From assembly GCF_015693305.1 (NCBI RefSeq), contig NZ_CP065139.1:434001-498000 (forward strand): a stretch of 64,000 nucleotides of DNA, given 5' to 3'. A program made the position numbers and the translations under genes. Positions 34,812-42,991 of this stretch are shown piece by piece. This stretch comes from Sphingobium sp. Cam5-1. Its GTDB lineage: Bacteria > Pseudomonadota > Alphaproteobacteria > Sphingomonadales > Sphingomonadaceae. Position 1 is the stretch's first letter; each line of letters opens with the position of its first letter. The notes under the pieces are model-generated. The model had not been told where the DNA came from and made no database searches. It was given only the letters and a program-made list of their open reading frames with translations.

Positions 34812-35965
34812 TGGACCTGAACTATACTCCAGAGCAGCAGGCCTTCCGCGCCGAAGTGCGCAGCTGGCTTGAAGCCCATGTGCCTGAGCATCCGCTCGAA
34901 CATTTCGACGCGACGCGCGAAGGGTTCGAGGCGCACCGGGAATGGGAAAAGACGCTCAAATCCGGCGATTGGGGCATGGTCACCTGGCCCCGCGAATATG
35001 GCGGCCGCGGCCTCGACCTTATCCAGTGGCTGATCTTCGAGGAAGAATATTATCGCGCAGGCGCGCCGGGCCGCGTCAACCAGAACGGCATCTTTCTGCT
35101 TGGGCCGACGCTGATCGAATTCGGCACGCACGAGCAGAAGCAGCGCTTCCTGCCCAAAATGGCGTCGGGTGAGGAAATCTGGGCGCAGGCCTGGTCCGAG
35201 CCGATGGCAGGTTCCGACCTTGCCGGCGTGCGCGCCACCGCCGTCCGCGAGGGCGACGACTATATCCTCAACGGCCACAAGATCTGGTCGAGCCGCGCGG
35301 TGTTCGCCGACTGGGCGTTCGGCCTGTTCCGCGAGCCGGGCTCCGAGCGGCATAAGGGGCTTAGCCTCATCTTCTTCCCCTTGAATGCGCCCGGCGTCAC
35401 GGTGAACGCGATCAAGAAGATCAACGGCCATGTCGGTTTTGCCGAAATCTTCCTCGAAAATGTCCGCGTCCCCGCCTTCAATCGCCTCGGCGACGAGGGC
35501 CAGGGCTGGCACATCTGCATGGCGACCGCAGGCTTTGAACGCGGCCTCATGCTACGCTCGCCCGCCCGCTATCAGGTAGCAGCGAAGAAACTGGCCGAGC
35601 TGTGGACCGCCAACAAGGAAAGCGCCGACCCGGCCCTCGAAGCCGATGTCGTGCGCGCGCACATGAATGCCGACGCCTATGCGCTCAACATCTACCAAAC
35701 CGCCTCGCGGCTGATGGCAGGCGCCAAGATCGGGCCGGAGGCGTCCACCAACAAGATCTTCTGGTCGGAATTGGACATTCACCTGACGCAAACCGCGCTC
35801 GCCATATTGGGTCCGCAAGCCGAACTCACCCATGAGGCGTCGGACGCGAACCCCGTCGACTGGATCGAGGACTATATCTTCGCACTCGCCGGGCCGATCT
35901 ATGCCGGGTCGAACGAGATTCAGCGCAACATCATTGCCGAGCGCATGCTCGGCCTGCCGCGCTAA
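34811..35965 (+). CDS. Acyl-CoA dehydrogenase, FadE31-like large subunit
   Basis: A 384-residue ACAD. It starts MDLNYTPEQQAFRAEVRSWL and carries EEEYYRAGAPGRVNQNG, MASGEEIWAQAWSEPMAGSDLA, NGHKIWSSRAVFADWAFGLFR, and the C-terminal GPIYAGSNEIQRNIIAERMLGLPR, a set that resembles FadE31 of the mycobacterial HIP pathway. Such proteins pair with a shorter ACAD to form an alpha2-beta2 enzyme; the next gene, 12 bases on, is a good partner. It would dehydrogenate a C/D-ring propionyl side-chain thioester. Assignment of the exact step is inferred. Confidence 0.88.
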   Translation: MDLNYTPEQQAFRAEVRSWLEAHVPEHPLEHFDATREGFEAHREWEKTLKSGDWGMVTWPREYGGRGLDLIQWLIFEEEYYRAGAPGRVNQNGIFLLGPTLIEFGTHEQKQRFLPKMASGEEIWAQAWSEPMAGSDLAGVRATAVREGDDYILNGHKIWSSRAVFADWAFGLFREPGSERHKGLSLIFFPLNAPGVTVNAIKKINGHVGFAEIFLENVRVPAFNRLGDEGQGWHICMATAGFERGLMLRSPARYQVAAKKLAELWTANKESADPALEADVVRAHMNADAYALNIYQTASRLMAGAKIGPEASTNKIFWSELDIHLTQTALAILGPQAELTHEASDANPVDWIEDYIFALAGPIYAGSNEIQRNIIAERMLGLPR

Positions 35966-35977
35966 GGGAGAAGACAG

Positions 35978-37009
35978 ATGGATTTCACCCTCAGCGACGA
36001 ACAGCTGATGTTCGCCGAAACGGCGCGGACGCTGTTTGCCGACAGCTGCACGCCCGATCATTGGCGCCGTATGATGGAAGCGGGCGTCGCACGCGACGAT
36101 GCGCGCTGGGCCTCGATCGTCGAGACCGGCCTCACGCTCGTCCTGCTACCCGAAAGCGCGGGCGGCATCGGGCTTGCCGAAATCGACTTTGCCCTGATCG
36201 CGCAAGAGGCGGGCTATGTCGCGCTGCCCGAACCGCTGGTTGAAAGCGCAGGCGTTGCCGCGCCGATGCTCGCCGCGTTGGCACCCGAACATCCACTGCT
36301 CGCTGACCCCGGCGCCACCATCGCCATCCAGCATCCGTCCAACCTCTATGTCGCGAACGCCGACAGCGCAGGCGGCATCCTCCTGCATGCCGATGGCGAG
36401 GCGTATCTCGCCACGCCCGACCAGGTGACGCTGACCGCGCAGCCGAGCATCGATCCCTTCCGCCGTCTCTTCTCGGTCGCGTGGAACAAGGACAAGGCGA
36501 CGGCTCTCGGCAAGGCCGACTGGAATCTCGTCTTCGACCGCGCGGCCCTCTTCAACGCCGCCTTTGGCCTGGGCCTCGCCCAGCGCTCGGTCGACTTGGC
36601 CGTCGACTATGCCAAGGAACGCCAGCAGTTCGGCAAGCCCATCGGCAGCTATCAGGCGGTCAAGCATCACCTGGCCTCCGCCCAGGTCGCCATCGAATTT
36701 GCCAAGCCCGTGGTCGCTGCGGCGGCCGCCGAGATCGGCGCGCGTGACGTACAAGCCCGCGCCCGCGTCAGCCATGCCAAGCTCGTGGCCCTGGAAGCGG
36801 CCGACAAGGCCGCCCGCGCCTCGATCCAGGTGCATGGCGCGATGGGCTATAGCTGGGAGGTGGACGTCCACCTGTTCTTGAAGCGCGCCCTTGCGCTGAC
36901 GCAAACATGGGGCACGCCCGCCCAGCACCGCGCGCGCATCGCCACGCGCATCTTCACCCAGCCCATGGGGCCGGACCAGACCTTTGCCCGGGAACATGAA
37001 AATGCCTGA
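35978..37009 (+). CDS. Acyl-CoA dehydrogenase, FadE32-like small subunit
   Basis: A 343-residue ACAD (MDFTLSDEQLMFAETARTLF), shorter than the norm. It keeps [19 protein letters not shown] and QVHGAMGYSWEVDVHLFLKRA but the middle domain is poor in flavin-loop motifs, as in the non-catalytic halves of heteromeric steroid dehydrogenases. It directly follows the FadE31-like gene, so the two probably make one enzyme. The fadA6 start lies inside its last codons. Confidence 0.86.
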   Translation: MDFTLSDEQLMFAETARTLFADSCTPDHWRRMMEAGVARDDARWASIVETGLTLVLLPESAGGIGLAEIDFALIAQEAGYVALPEPLVESAGVAAPMLAALAPEHPLLADPGATIAIQHPSNLYVANADSAGGILLHADGEAYLATPDQVTLTAQPSIDPFRRLFSVAWNKDKATALGKADWNLVFDRAALFNAAFGLGLAQRSVDLAVDYAKERQQFGKPIGSYQAVKHHLASAQVAIEFAKPVVAAAAAEIGARDVQARARVSHAKLVALEAADKAARASIQVHGAMGYSWEVDVHLFLKRALALTQTWGTPAQHRARIATRIFTQPMGPDQTFAREHENA

Positions 37010-38152
37010 AGCCTATATCATCGACGCCGTCCGTACGCCCGTTGGCCGCAAGAAGGGCAGCCTTGCCGCCGTTCACCCGGCCGACCTTGGCGCGCACCCG
37101 ATCAAGGAACTGGTCAAGCGCACCGGCATCGATCCGTCCTGTGTCGAGGACGTGGTCTGGGGCTGCACCGAGACGATCGGCGGCCAGGCGGGCGATATCG
37201 GCCGCACCGCATGGCTGGTCGCAGGCCTCCCTGAAGAAATCCCCGGCGTCACCGTCGACCGCCAGTGCGGTTCCTCGCAGCAGGCCGTCCATTTCGCAGC
37301 CCAAGGCGTGATGAGCGGCACCCAGGACCTGGTCGTCGCGGGCGGCAGCCAGGCAATGAACCAGATCCCGATCATGGCGGCGATGATTGCGGGCGCGCAA
37401 TATGGTTTCGACAGCCCGTTCCACGGGTCGAAGGGCTGGGTTGAGCGCTATGGCATGGAAGAGGTCAACCAGATCAGGTCGGCCGAGATGATCGCCGACA
37501 AATGGGGCATCAGCCGTGAAGCGATGGAAGCCTTCGCCCTCGCCTCCCACCAGCGCGCGCAGGCCGCCTGGGACAATGGCTGGTTCGATCATGAAGTAGC
37601 CCCCTCGAAGGCCTCACCCGCGACGAAACCATCCGTCCGACTACATCGCTGGAGGGCCTGGCGTCCTTGAAGCCCGTCAATGAAGGCGGCATCATCACCG
37701 CAGGGGTCGCCAGCCAGAATTGCGACGCCGCCGCTGCCCTCCTCATCGCCAGTGAGCGGGCGGTGAAGGACCATGGCCTCACGCCCCGCGCGCGCATCCA
37801 TCACCTCTCGGTCCGCGCCGCCAATCCGGTATGGATGCTGACCGGCCCCATCCCCGCCACCCAATATGCGCTCAAGAAGGCGGGCATGAGCATTGCCGAC
37901 ATCGACCTTTTCGAATGCAATGAGGCGTTCGCCAGCGTCACCATGGCCTGGATGAAGGAACTCGCCATCCCGCACGAAAAGGTCAATGTGCAGGGCGGCG
38001 CGATCGCGCTCGGCCATCCGATCGGCGCCACCGGCGCGCGGCTGATGACCACGCTGCTGGGCGCGCTCGAACGCACCGGCGGCCGCTATGGCCTCCAGAC
38101 CATGTGCGAAGGCGGCGGCCAGGCCAACGTCACCATCATCGAGCGGCTCTAA
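36996..38152 (+). pseudogene. fadA6: FadA6-type thiolase, interrupted by a one-base frameshift
   Basis: The protein should be a 384-385-residue thiolase that cleaves the C/D-ring beta-keto thioester (6-methyl-3,7-dioxodecanedioyl-CoA in the HIP pathway). The first part (to residue about 202) includes C91 in DRQCGSSQQA and the family start MKMPEAYIIDAVRTPVG; the second part carries NEAFASV, GGAIALGHPIGATG and MCEGGGQA. The two lie in different frames. The break is at the C run 37600-37604: one more C would restore AP-LEGLTRDETIR and join the parts with no stop. Either a real mutation or a sequencing error. Confidence 0.85.
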
Positions 38153-38171
38153 CGGGAAAGCGCGCGGCCCC

Positions 38172-38822
38172 ATGCCCTGCTACGCCTATCAGGGGATCAC
38201 ACCCGTCGTCGATCCATCGAGCTACGTCCATCCGCTGGCGTCGCTGATCGGCGACGTGATCGTGGGGCCAGGCTGCTTCATCGCGCCGGGCGCCTCCCTG
38301 CGCGGCGACTTCGGGCGGATCGTGGTGGAGGGCGACAGCTCGATCCAGGACAGCGTCACCGTCCATGCCAACCAGCTGCGCGACACGGTGATCAAGCGCG
38401 GCGCGACGATCGCCCATGGGTCGATCATCCATGGCTGCGAGATCGGCGAAAATGCCCTGATCGGCATGAACGCGGTGATCCTCGACAATGCCATCATTGG
38501 TGACGAAAATCTCGTCGCCGCCCTTGCCCTTGTCAAGTCCGACACGGTGACCCCGCCGCGCAGCCTGGTCGTCGGCAACCCGGCCAAGGTGGTCAAGACC
38601 TTCGAGCCGCACCAGGTCACCTGGCGCAACAATGGCGAGGGGGAATATCAAAAGCTCGCCCGCGCCGCGCGGACTGGGCTGGTCGAAGCGCAGCCGCTGC
38701 GCGAGGCGAACGCAGAGCGGCTTGGCCAGCGCAGCCAGTCAGAAGCGGTGGCCGTGCGCCTGACCGGCGAGACCGCGCAGCATCGCGAGAAACAGGCGGC
38801 GGAGCGGGAAGCCAAGCCATGA
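38172..38822 (+). CDS. Hexapeptide-repeat (gamma-carbonic-anhydrase/PaaY-like) protein
   Basis: A 216-residue left-handed beta-helix protein. Repeats such as VDPSSYVHPLASLIGDVIVGPGCFIAPGASLRGDFG and TIAHGSIIHGCEIGENALIGMNAVIL hold candidate zinc histidines. The last 50 residues form a charged helical tail (AQPLREANAERLGQ...HREKQAAEREAKP) not usual in carbonic anhydrases. Relatives in phenylacetate catabolism (PaaY) are thioesterases that clear dead-end CoA esters; a similar proofreading role in the steroid pathway is a fair guess. It is 19 bases after fadA6 and overlaps the next gene by ATGA. Confidence 0.85.
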   Translation: MPCYAYQGITPVVDPSSYVHPLASLIGDVIVGPGCFIAPGASLRGDFGRIVVEGDSSIQDSVTVHANQLRDTVIKRGATIAHGSIIHGCEIGENALIGMNAVILDNAIIGDENLVAALALVKSDTVTPPRSLVVGNPAKVVKTFEPHQVTWRNNGEGEYQKLARAARTGLVEAQPLREANAERLGQRSQSEAVAVRLTGETAQHREKQAAEREAKP

Positions 38823-39262
38823 ACAGCGCCACCGCCATCACCAACCTCCTCTACCGCTATGCCGAACTGATGGACGAATGCGATCTTGAAGGCGTCGCCG
38901 CCCTGTTCGAACGCGCCCGGATCAAGACTGGCGGGGACGAGACGATCGAAGGGTCAGCACCGATGCTCGCGCTCTGGCAGGCCCATGTGCGCCTCTACCC
39001 CTGCGGCACGCCGCGCACCAAGCATGTCATCACCAATCCCATCGTCGAGGTGGACGAGGATGCAGGCACGGCAAGCTGCCGCTCCTACTACACCGTGTTC
39101 CAGGCGACCCCGGACCTGCCGCTCCAGGCGATCTGCGCGGGCCGCTATCATGACGCCTTCGTCCGCACCGACGGCGCATGGCATTTTTCGCAGCGGGATT
39201 ATTCGCTGCTCGATCTTATCGGCGACGTGAGCCAGCATCTGCTGATCCCGGTCGCACCATGA
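38819..39262 (+). CDS. SnoaL/NTF2-like protein, possible steroid dehydratase or isomerase
   Basis: A 147-residue alpha+beta barrel protein. It opens with a short helix ITNLLYRYAELMDECDLEGVAALFERA, the standard NTF2-like start, then PRTKHVITNPIVEVDEDAGTASCRSYYTVFQ and ends in QRDYSLLDLIGDVSQHLL. Family members act on cyclic substrates with an acid/base pair in the barrel; a bile-salt 7-alpha-hydroxysteroid dehydratase (Hsh2) described from a sphingomonad belongs to this family. Whether this is that enzyme, a hydroxyacyl-CoA dehydratase or a scaffold cannot be told. Starts in an ATGA overlap. Confidence 0.8.
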   Translation: MNSATAITNLLYRYAELMDECDLEGVAALFERARIKTGGDETIEGSAPMLALWQAHVRLYPCGTPRTKHVITNPIVEVDEDAGTASCRSYYTVFQATPDLPLQAICAGRYHDAFVRTDGAWHFSQRDYSLLDLIGDVSQHLLIPVAP

Positions 39263-39291
39263 CGCGCAAGGCATTTTGAGGAGTAAGGCAA

Positions 39292-40197
39292 GTGGGTATC
39301 TGCGAAGGACGTGTTGCGATCGTGACCGGGGCGGGCAATGGGCTGGGCAAAGCCTATGCGCTGGGCCTCGCCGCAGAAGGCTGCAAGGTCGTCGTCAATG
39401 ACCTTGGCGTTGGCACCCATGGCGAAGAAGGCGCGACCAAGGGCGCAGCCGAACAGGTGGTGGACGAGATCAAGGCGATGGGCGGGGAAGCCGTCGCCAA
39501 CACCGACGACGTCGCTGAATGGGAGTCGGGCAAGCGCATGGTCGAACAGGCCCTCGACAGCTTCGGCGCGCTGCACGCCGTGGTCAATAATGCAGGCTTC
39601 GTGCGCGACCGCATGTTCTTCACCTGTAGCCCGGAAGAATGGGATGCGGTCATCCGCGTCCATCTGCGCGGCCATTTCTGTACCTCGCGCCATGCCGCCG
39701 AATATTGGCGCGCGCAGTCCAAGGCGGGCAATCCGGTCGATGCGCGCATCATCAACACGACAAGCGGCGCGGGCCTCCAAGGCTCGGTCGGCCAGTCGGC
39801 TTATTCGACCGCCAAGGGCGGCATCGCGACGCTCACCCTCGTCCAGGCCGCAGAGCTTGGCCGCCTTGGCATCACCGCCAACGCGCTCGCCCCCAACGCC
39901 CGTACCCGCATGACCAATACCGGCGCGTTCGACATGGAGGCGAAAGAAGGCGAGTTCGACCTGTTCGCGCCGGAAAACATGGCGCCGCTGGTCGCCTATC
40001 TGGTCTCGGAACAGTCCAAGGGCGTCACCGGCCAGGTGTTTGAACTCAAGGGCGGGCAGGTCTTCCTCTCGCAAGGCTGGACCGACAGCCCGGCCTTCGA
40101 CAAGGGCGCGCGCCTGGAGGCAAGCGAAATGGACGCGATCGTACGCAAGCTCATCGAGACCCGCGAGCCTGCAAAGCCCGTCTACGGAGCCGCCTGA
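39292..40197 (+). CDS. SDR dehydrogenase of the 17-beta-HSD4/MFE-2 type
   Basis: A 301-residue short-chain dehydrogenase with TGAGNGLG at 12-19, NNAG at 99-102 and the catalytic set S158-Y171-K175. The insert VVVNDLGVGTHGEEGATKGAAEQVVDEI is typical of the (3R)-hydroxyacyl-CoA dehydrogenase domain of multifunctional protein 2 and of the SDRs in the KstR2 regulon. It likely oxidises a hydroxyacyl-CoA of the C/D-ring branch. Start is GTG at 39292 after a GAGGAG site. It is coupled to the next ACAD by TGATG. Confidence 0.88.
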   Translation: MGICEGRVAIVTGAGNGLGKAYALGLAAEGCKVVVNDLGVGTHGEEGATKGAAEQVVDEIKAMGGEAVANTDDVAEWESGKRMVEQALDSFGALHAVVNNAGFVRDRMFFTCSPEEWDAVIRVHLRGHFCTSRHAAEYWRAQSKAGNPVDARIINTTSGAGLQGSVGQSAYSTAKGGIATLTLVQAAELGRLGITANALAPNARTRMTNTGAFDMEAKEGEFDLFAPENMAPLVAYLVSEQSKGVTGQVFELKGGQVFLSQGWTDSPAFDKGARLEASEMDAIVRKLIETREPAKPVYGAA

Positions 40198-41273
40198 TGG
40201 ATTTCGCGCTCAGCGACGACCAGCGCGCGATCCAGGAAGCGGCCCGCGACTTCCTGACCGACGCCGCCAACCCCGACGTCATCCGCGCCGCCGTCGAAGG
40301 CGCCACGGGCTTTGATGAAAGCCTGTGGTCAAGCCTTGGTGAAATGGGCTTTGCCGGGCTCATGATACCCGAAGCCCAAGGCGGGCTTGGCCTTGGCGCT
40401 GTGGAAATGGCGCTGGTGCTCGAAGAAACCGGCCGGGTCCTTGCGCCCGTCCCCTTCTTCGAAACCGCCGTGCTCGCCGTCCAGGCGGTGCTGAGCGCAG
40501 GCAGCGAGGAACAGAAGGCAGCATTGCTGCCCCGCTTGGCATCGGGCACGCGCGCCTGTTTTGCAGGGACCGCAAGCCGCCCGACCTTGTCGAACGGCAA
40601 GCTCACCGGCACCGCGCAGTTCGTGACCTTCGGCCATGTCGCAGAGCTCATCGTGGTGGCCACCGCTGACGAGAGCCTCGTCGTCCTCGAAGCCGACACC
40701 CCCGGCCTCGTCATCGAGGCGCTGCCCGCGCTCGACCGCACTCGCCGCTTTGCCACCCTCACCTTCGATTGCGACGTGGCGCCGGAGCTGATCCTGGGCG
40801 TCCCCGGCAGCGCCAAGGCCGCGATCGAACGCACGCTGACCATCGGCGCAGGGCTGCTCGCCGCTGAACAGACCGGCGGCATGCAATACAGCCTCGACGC
40901 CACCGTCGATTATGCCAAGCAGCGCGTCCAGTTCGGCCGCCTCATCGGCTCATTCCAGGCGTACAAGCATATGCTCGCCGACATGATGCTGCTGGTCGAA
41001 GCCTCGCGCTCGGCCGCCTATTATGCCGCCGCCGCGATCGATGAAAATGGCGAGGAACTGGCTGAAGCGGCCCATGCCGCGCGCGCTTATGTGTCGGACG
41101 CCTATTGCTCGGTCACGGGCGACGCCATCCAGCTCCATGGCGGCATCGGTTTCACCTGGGAACATCACGCCCACCTCTATTTCAAGCGCGCCAGAGCTTG
41201 CGCCAGCTGGCTCGGCACCCCAGACCAGCATCGCGAAGCGCTCGCAAAGATCATCATGAAGGACGCCGCATGA
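40197..41273 (+). CDS. Acyl-CoA dehydrogenase, probable small subunit (FadE33/IpdE2-like)
   Basis: A 358-residue ACAD (MDFALSDDQRAIQEAARDFL). The C-terminal domain has RVQFGRLIGSFQAYKHMLADM and QLHGGIGFTWEHHAHLYFKRA; the middle domain lacks the usual flavin/substrate glycine loop. This makes it a candidate beta subunit for the FadE30-like protein encoded at 44198, forming an IpdE1/IpdE2-type enzyme that desaturates 5-hydroxy-HIP-CoA. The pairing is inferred from size and context. Its stop forms ATGA with an ATG at 41270 that is discussed under ipdF. Confidence 0.85.
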   Translation: MDFALSDDQRAIQEAARDFLTDAANPDVIRAAVEGATGFDESLWSSLGEMGFAGLMIPEAQGGLGLGAVEMALVLEETGRVLAPVPFFETAVLAVQAVLSAGSEEQKAALLPRLASGTRACFAGTASRPTLSNGKLTGTAQFVTFGHVAELIVVATADESLVVLEADTPGLVIEALPALDRTRRFATLTFDCDVAPELILGVPGSAKAAIERTLTIGAGLLAAEQTGGMQYSLDATVDYAKQRVQFGRLIGSFQAYKHMLADMMLLVEASRSAAYYAAAAIDENGEELAEAAHAARAYVSDAYCSVTGDAIQLHGGIGFTWEHHAHLYFKRARACASWLGTPDQHREALAKIIMKDAA

Positions 41274-41313
41274 CCCCGACCTCGCCTGTTCCCCCTATCC
41301 GACCCCGCTGGGC

Positions 41314-42060
41314 ATGCTCAAGGGCAAGACCGTGGTCGTCACCGCGGCGGCCGGCACCGGCATCGGCTTTTCCGCCGCCAAGCGCGCCGCCGAGGAAGGC
41401 GCCAAGCTCCTCATCAGCGACTTCCACGAACGCCGCCTCAATGAAGCGGCCGACCGCATCGCCGACGAAGCCAAGGTCGAGCGGCCCGCTGTATTTGTGT
41501 GCGACGTCACCAGCGAGGAAGCCGTGCAGGGCTTGCGCGACGCCGCTCTCGCCGCGCTGGGCCGGGTCGATGTGCTCATCAACAATGCAGGCCTCGGCGG
41601 TGAAGCCGATATCGTCGATATGACCGACGAGCAGTGGGCCCGCGTGTTCGACGTGACGCTGACCTCGCTGTTCCGCATGACCCGCGCCTTCCTGCCCGCC
41701 ATGTACGCCGCCAAGTCGGGCGTCATGGTCAACAACGCTTCCGTGCTGGGCTGGCGCGCGCAAAAGGGCCAGGCCCATTATGCCGCCGCAAAGGCTGGCG
41801 TCATGGCCTTCACCCGCTGCGCCGCGATCGAGGCGGCCGAACATGGCGTGCGCATCAATGCGGTCTCGCCATCCCTTGCCATGCACCCCTTCCTCGCCAA
41901 GGTGACGACCCAGGAAGCCTTGGACAAGCTGGTTGAAAAGGAAGCGTTCAAGCGCCCCGCCGAGGTCTGGGAAATCGCCAACGTCATGATGTTCCTCGCC
42001 TCTGACCTCTCCTCCTACATGACCGGCGAAATCGTCGCGGTCTCCAGCCAGCGAGCGTAA
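41314..42060 (+). CDS. ipdF: Steroid C/D-ring hydroxyacyl-CoA SDR, IpdF type
   Basis: An SDR of 248 residues from this ATG: TAAAGTGIGF at 10-19, NNAG at 90-93, catalytic S143, Y156 and K160 in NASVLGWRAQKGQAHYAAAKAG, which closely matches IpdF. The in-frame sequence upstream reads as coding (LACSPYPTPLG before MLKGKT), and an ATG at 41270 overlapping the previous stop is one base out of frame. Adding a C in the run 41274-41277 would give MTPDLACSPYPTPLGMLKGKT, so the true start is probably 41270 with a one-base loss. The ATG at 41314 has no clear ribosome site. Confidence 0.87.
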   Translation: MLKGKTVVVTAAAGTGIGFSAAKRAAEEGAKLLISDFHERRLNEAADRIADEAKVERPAVFVCDVTSEEAVQGLRDAALAALGRVDVLINNAGLGGEADIVDMTDEQWARVFDVTLTSLFRMTRAFLPAMYAAKSGVMVNNASVLGWRAQKGQAHYAAAKAGVMAFTRCAAIEAAEHGVRINAVSPSLAMHPFLAKVTTQEALDKLVEKEAFKRPAEVWEIANVMMFLASDLSSYMTGEIVAVSSQRA

Positions 42061-42062
42061 AC

Positions 42063-42527
42063 ATGGCGACCATCTTCGAAAATCCCCACGATCTTCTGGG
42101 CAAGGAAGGCACCAAGCTCGACACCTCGGAGTGGCTCACCATCGAGCAATCGCGCATCGACGCCTTTGCCGACTGCACCGGCGACCATCAGTGGATCCAT
42201 GTCGATCCGGTGCGCGCGAAAGACGGGCCCTTCGGCGCGACCATCGCCCATGGTTACTTGACCCTCTCCCTCGTCAACCTGTTCATGCCGCAGATCGTCG
42301 AGGTCCGGCGCTTTTCCGCAGGCGTGAACGTCGGCATGGACAAGACCCGCTTCCTCAATCCGGTGGTGGTCGGATCGCGCATTCGGGGCACCGGTGAAAT
42401 CGTCTCGGCCGAGGAAGTAAAGGGCGGCGCCATCCAGGCGGTGATCCGCGTCACCGTCGAGATCGAAGGAAAAGACAAGCCCGCCTGCGTGGTCGAAACC
42501 ATCAACCGCTATTTTCCCGAAAGCTGA
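42063..42527 (+). CDS. MaoC-family (R)-enoyl-CoA hydratase
   Basis: A 154-residue hot-dog protein with the hydratase-2 motif: DCTGDHQWIHVDPVRAKDGPFGATIAHGYLTLSL, in which Asp (D38 region) and His (H43 region) are the catalytic pair. It lies two bases after ipdF and seven before the ketosteroid isomerase ORF start. A hydratase working with the SDRs on C/D-ring or side-chain enoyl-CoA esters is the best reading; (R)-stereochemistry is inferred from the family. Confidence 0.88.
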   Translation: MATIFENPHDLLGKEGTKLDTSEWLTIEQSRIDAFADCTGDHQWIHVDPVRAKDGPFGATIAHGYLTLSLVNLFMPQIVEVRRFSAGVNVGMDKTRFLNPVVVGSRIRGTGEIVSAEEVKGGAIQAVIRVTVEIEGKDKPACVVETINRYFPES

Positions 42528-42599
42528 AGGACTATGAGCCGGGGCACCGTCATCGCCTGCGTCCTGGCTCTCCTCGCCACCCCTGCTGGAGCAAGACCC

Positions 42600-42974
42600 A
42601 TGCCCGATCCTGTAAAAATGGAAGCCGCCGTCAACGCCTATGTCGCAGCGTTCGAAGCAGGCAGCGCCGACCAGGTCGCCGCCCTCTATGCCGCTGATGC
42701 AACCGTCGAAGACCCGATCGGCTCCCCCATCCACAAGGGCCGCGAAGCAATCCGCGCCTTCTACGCACAGTCCATGAAGACCGGCGCGAAGCTCAAGCTC
42801 GAAGGCCCGGTCCGGGTCGCGGGCGACTATGCCGTCTTTCCCTTCTCGGTGAACCTGAACTTCGATGGCGGGGCCAAGCGCATCGACGTCATCGACACCT
42901 TCCGCTTCAACGAAGCCAATGAGGTCGTCGAAATGCGCGCCTATTGGGGCCCCACCAACATGCACGGCTTTTAA
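42600..42974 (+). CDS. ksi: Delta5-3-ketosteroid isomerase
   Basis: A 124-residue NTF2-fold isomerase that moves the C5-C6 double bond of 3-keto-5-ene steroids to C4-C5. All three catalytic residues are present and fall at Y14, D38 and D99 when counted from the ATG at 42600, the same numbers as in the Comamonas testosteroni enzyme. Motifs are [22 protein letters not shown] and [16 protein letters not shown] lies 8 bases before this ATG. An ATG at 42534 would add 22 residues (MSRGTVIACVLALLATPAGA...) that look like a signal peptide but its ribosome site is too close; a secreted form cannot be ruled out. Confidence 0.88.
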   Translation: MPDPVKMEAAVNAYVAAFEAGSADQVAALYAADATVEDPIGSPIHKGREAIRAFYAQSMKTGAKLKLEGPVRVAGDYAVFPFSVNLNFDGGAKRIDVIDTFRFNEANEVVEMRAYWGPTNMHGF

Positions 42975-42991
42975 TCCAAGGATATTGTTCA

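Noticed and set aside
40151..40903. Long antisense frame opposite the acyl-CoA dehydrogenase at 40197
   Set aside because: High GC codon structure gives many long mirror frames here; the composition is Ser/Ala/Arg-rich without motifs.
42534..42599. Signal-peptide start for the ketosteroid isomerase
   Set aside because: AAGGA is only two bases from that ATG, while the ATG at 42600 has good spacing and gives family-standard numbering; kept only as an alternative.
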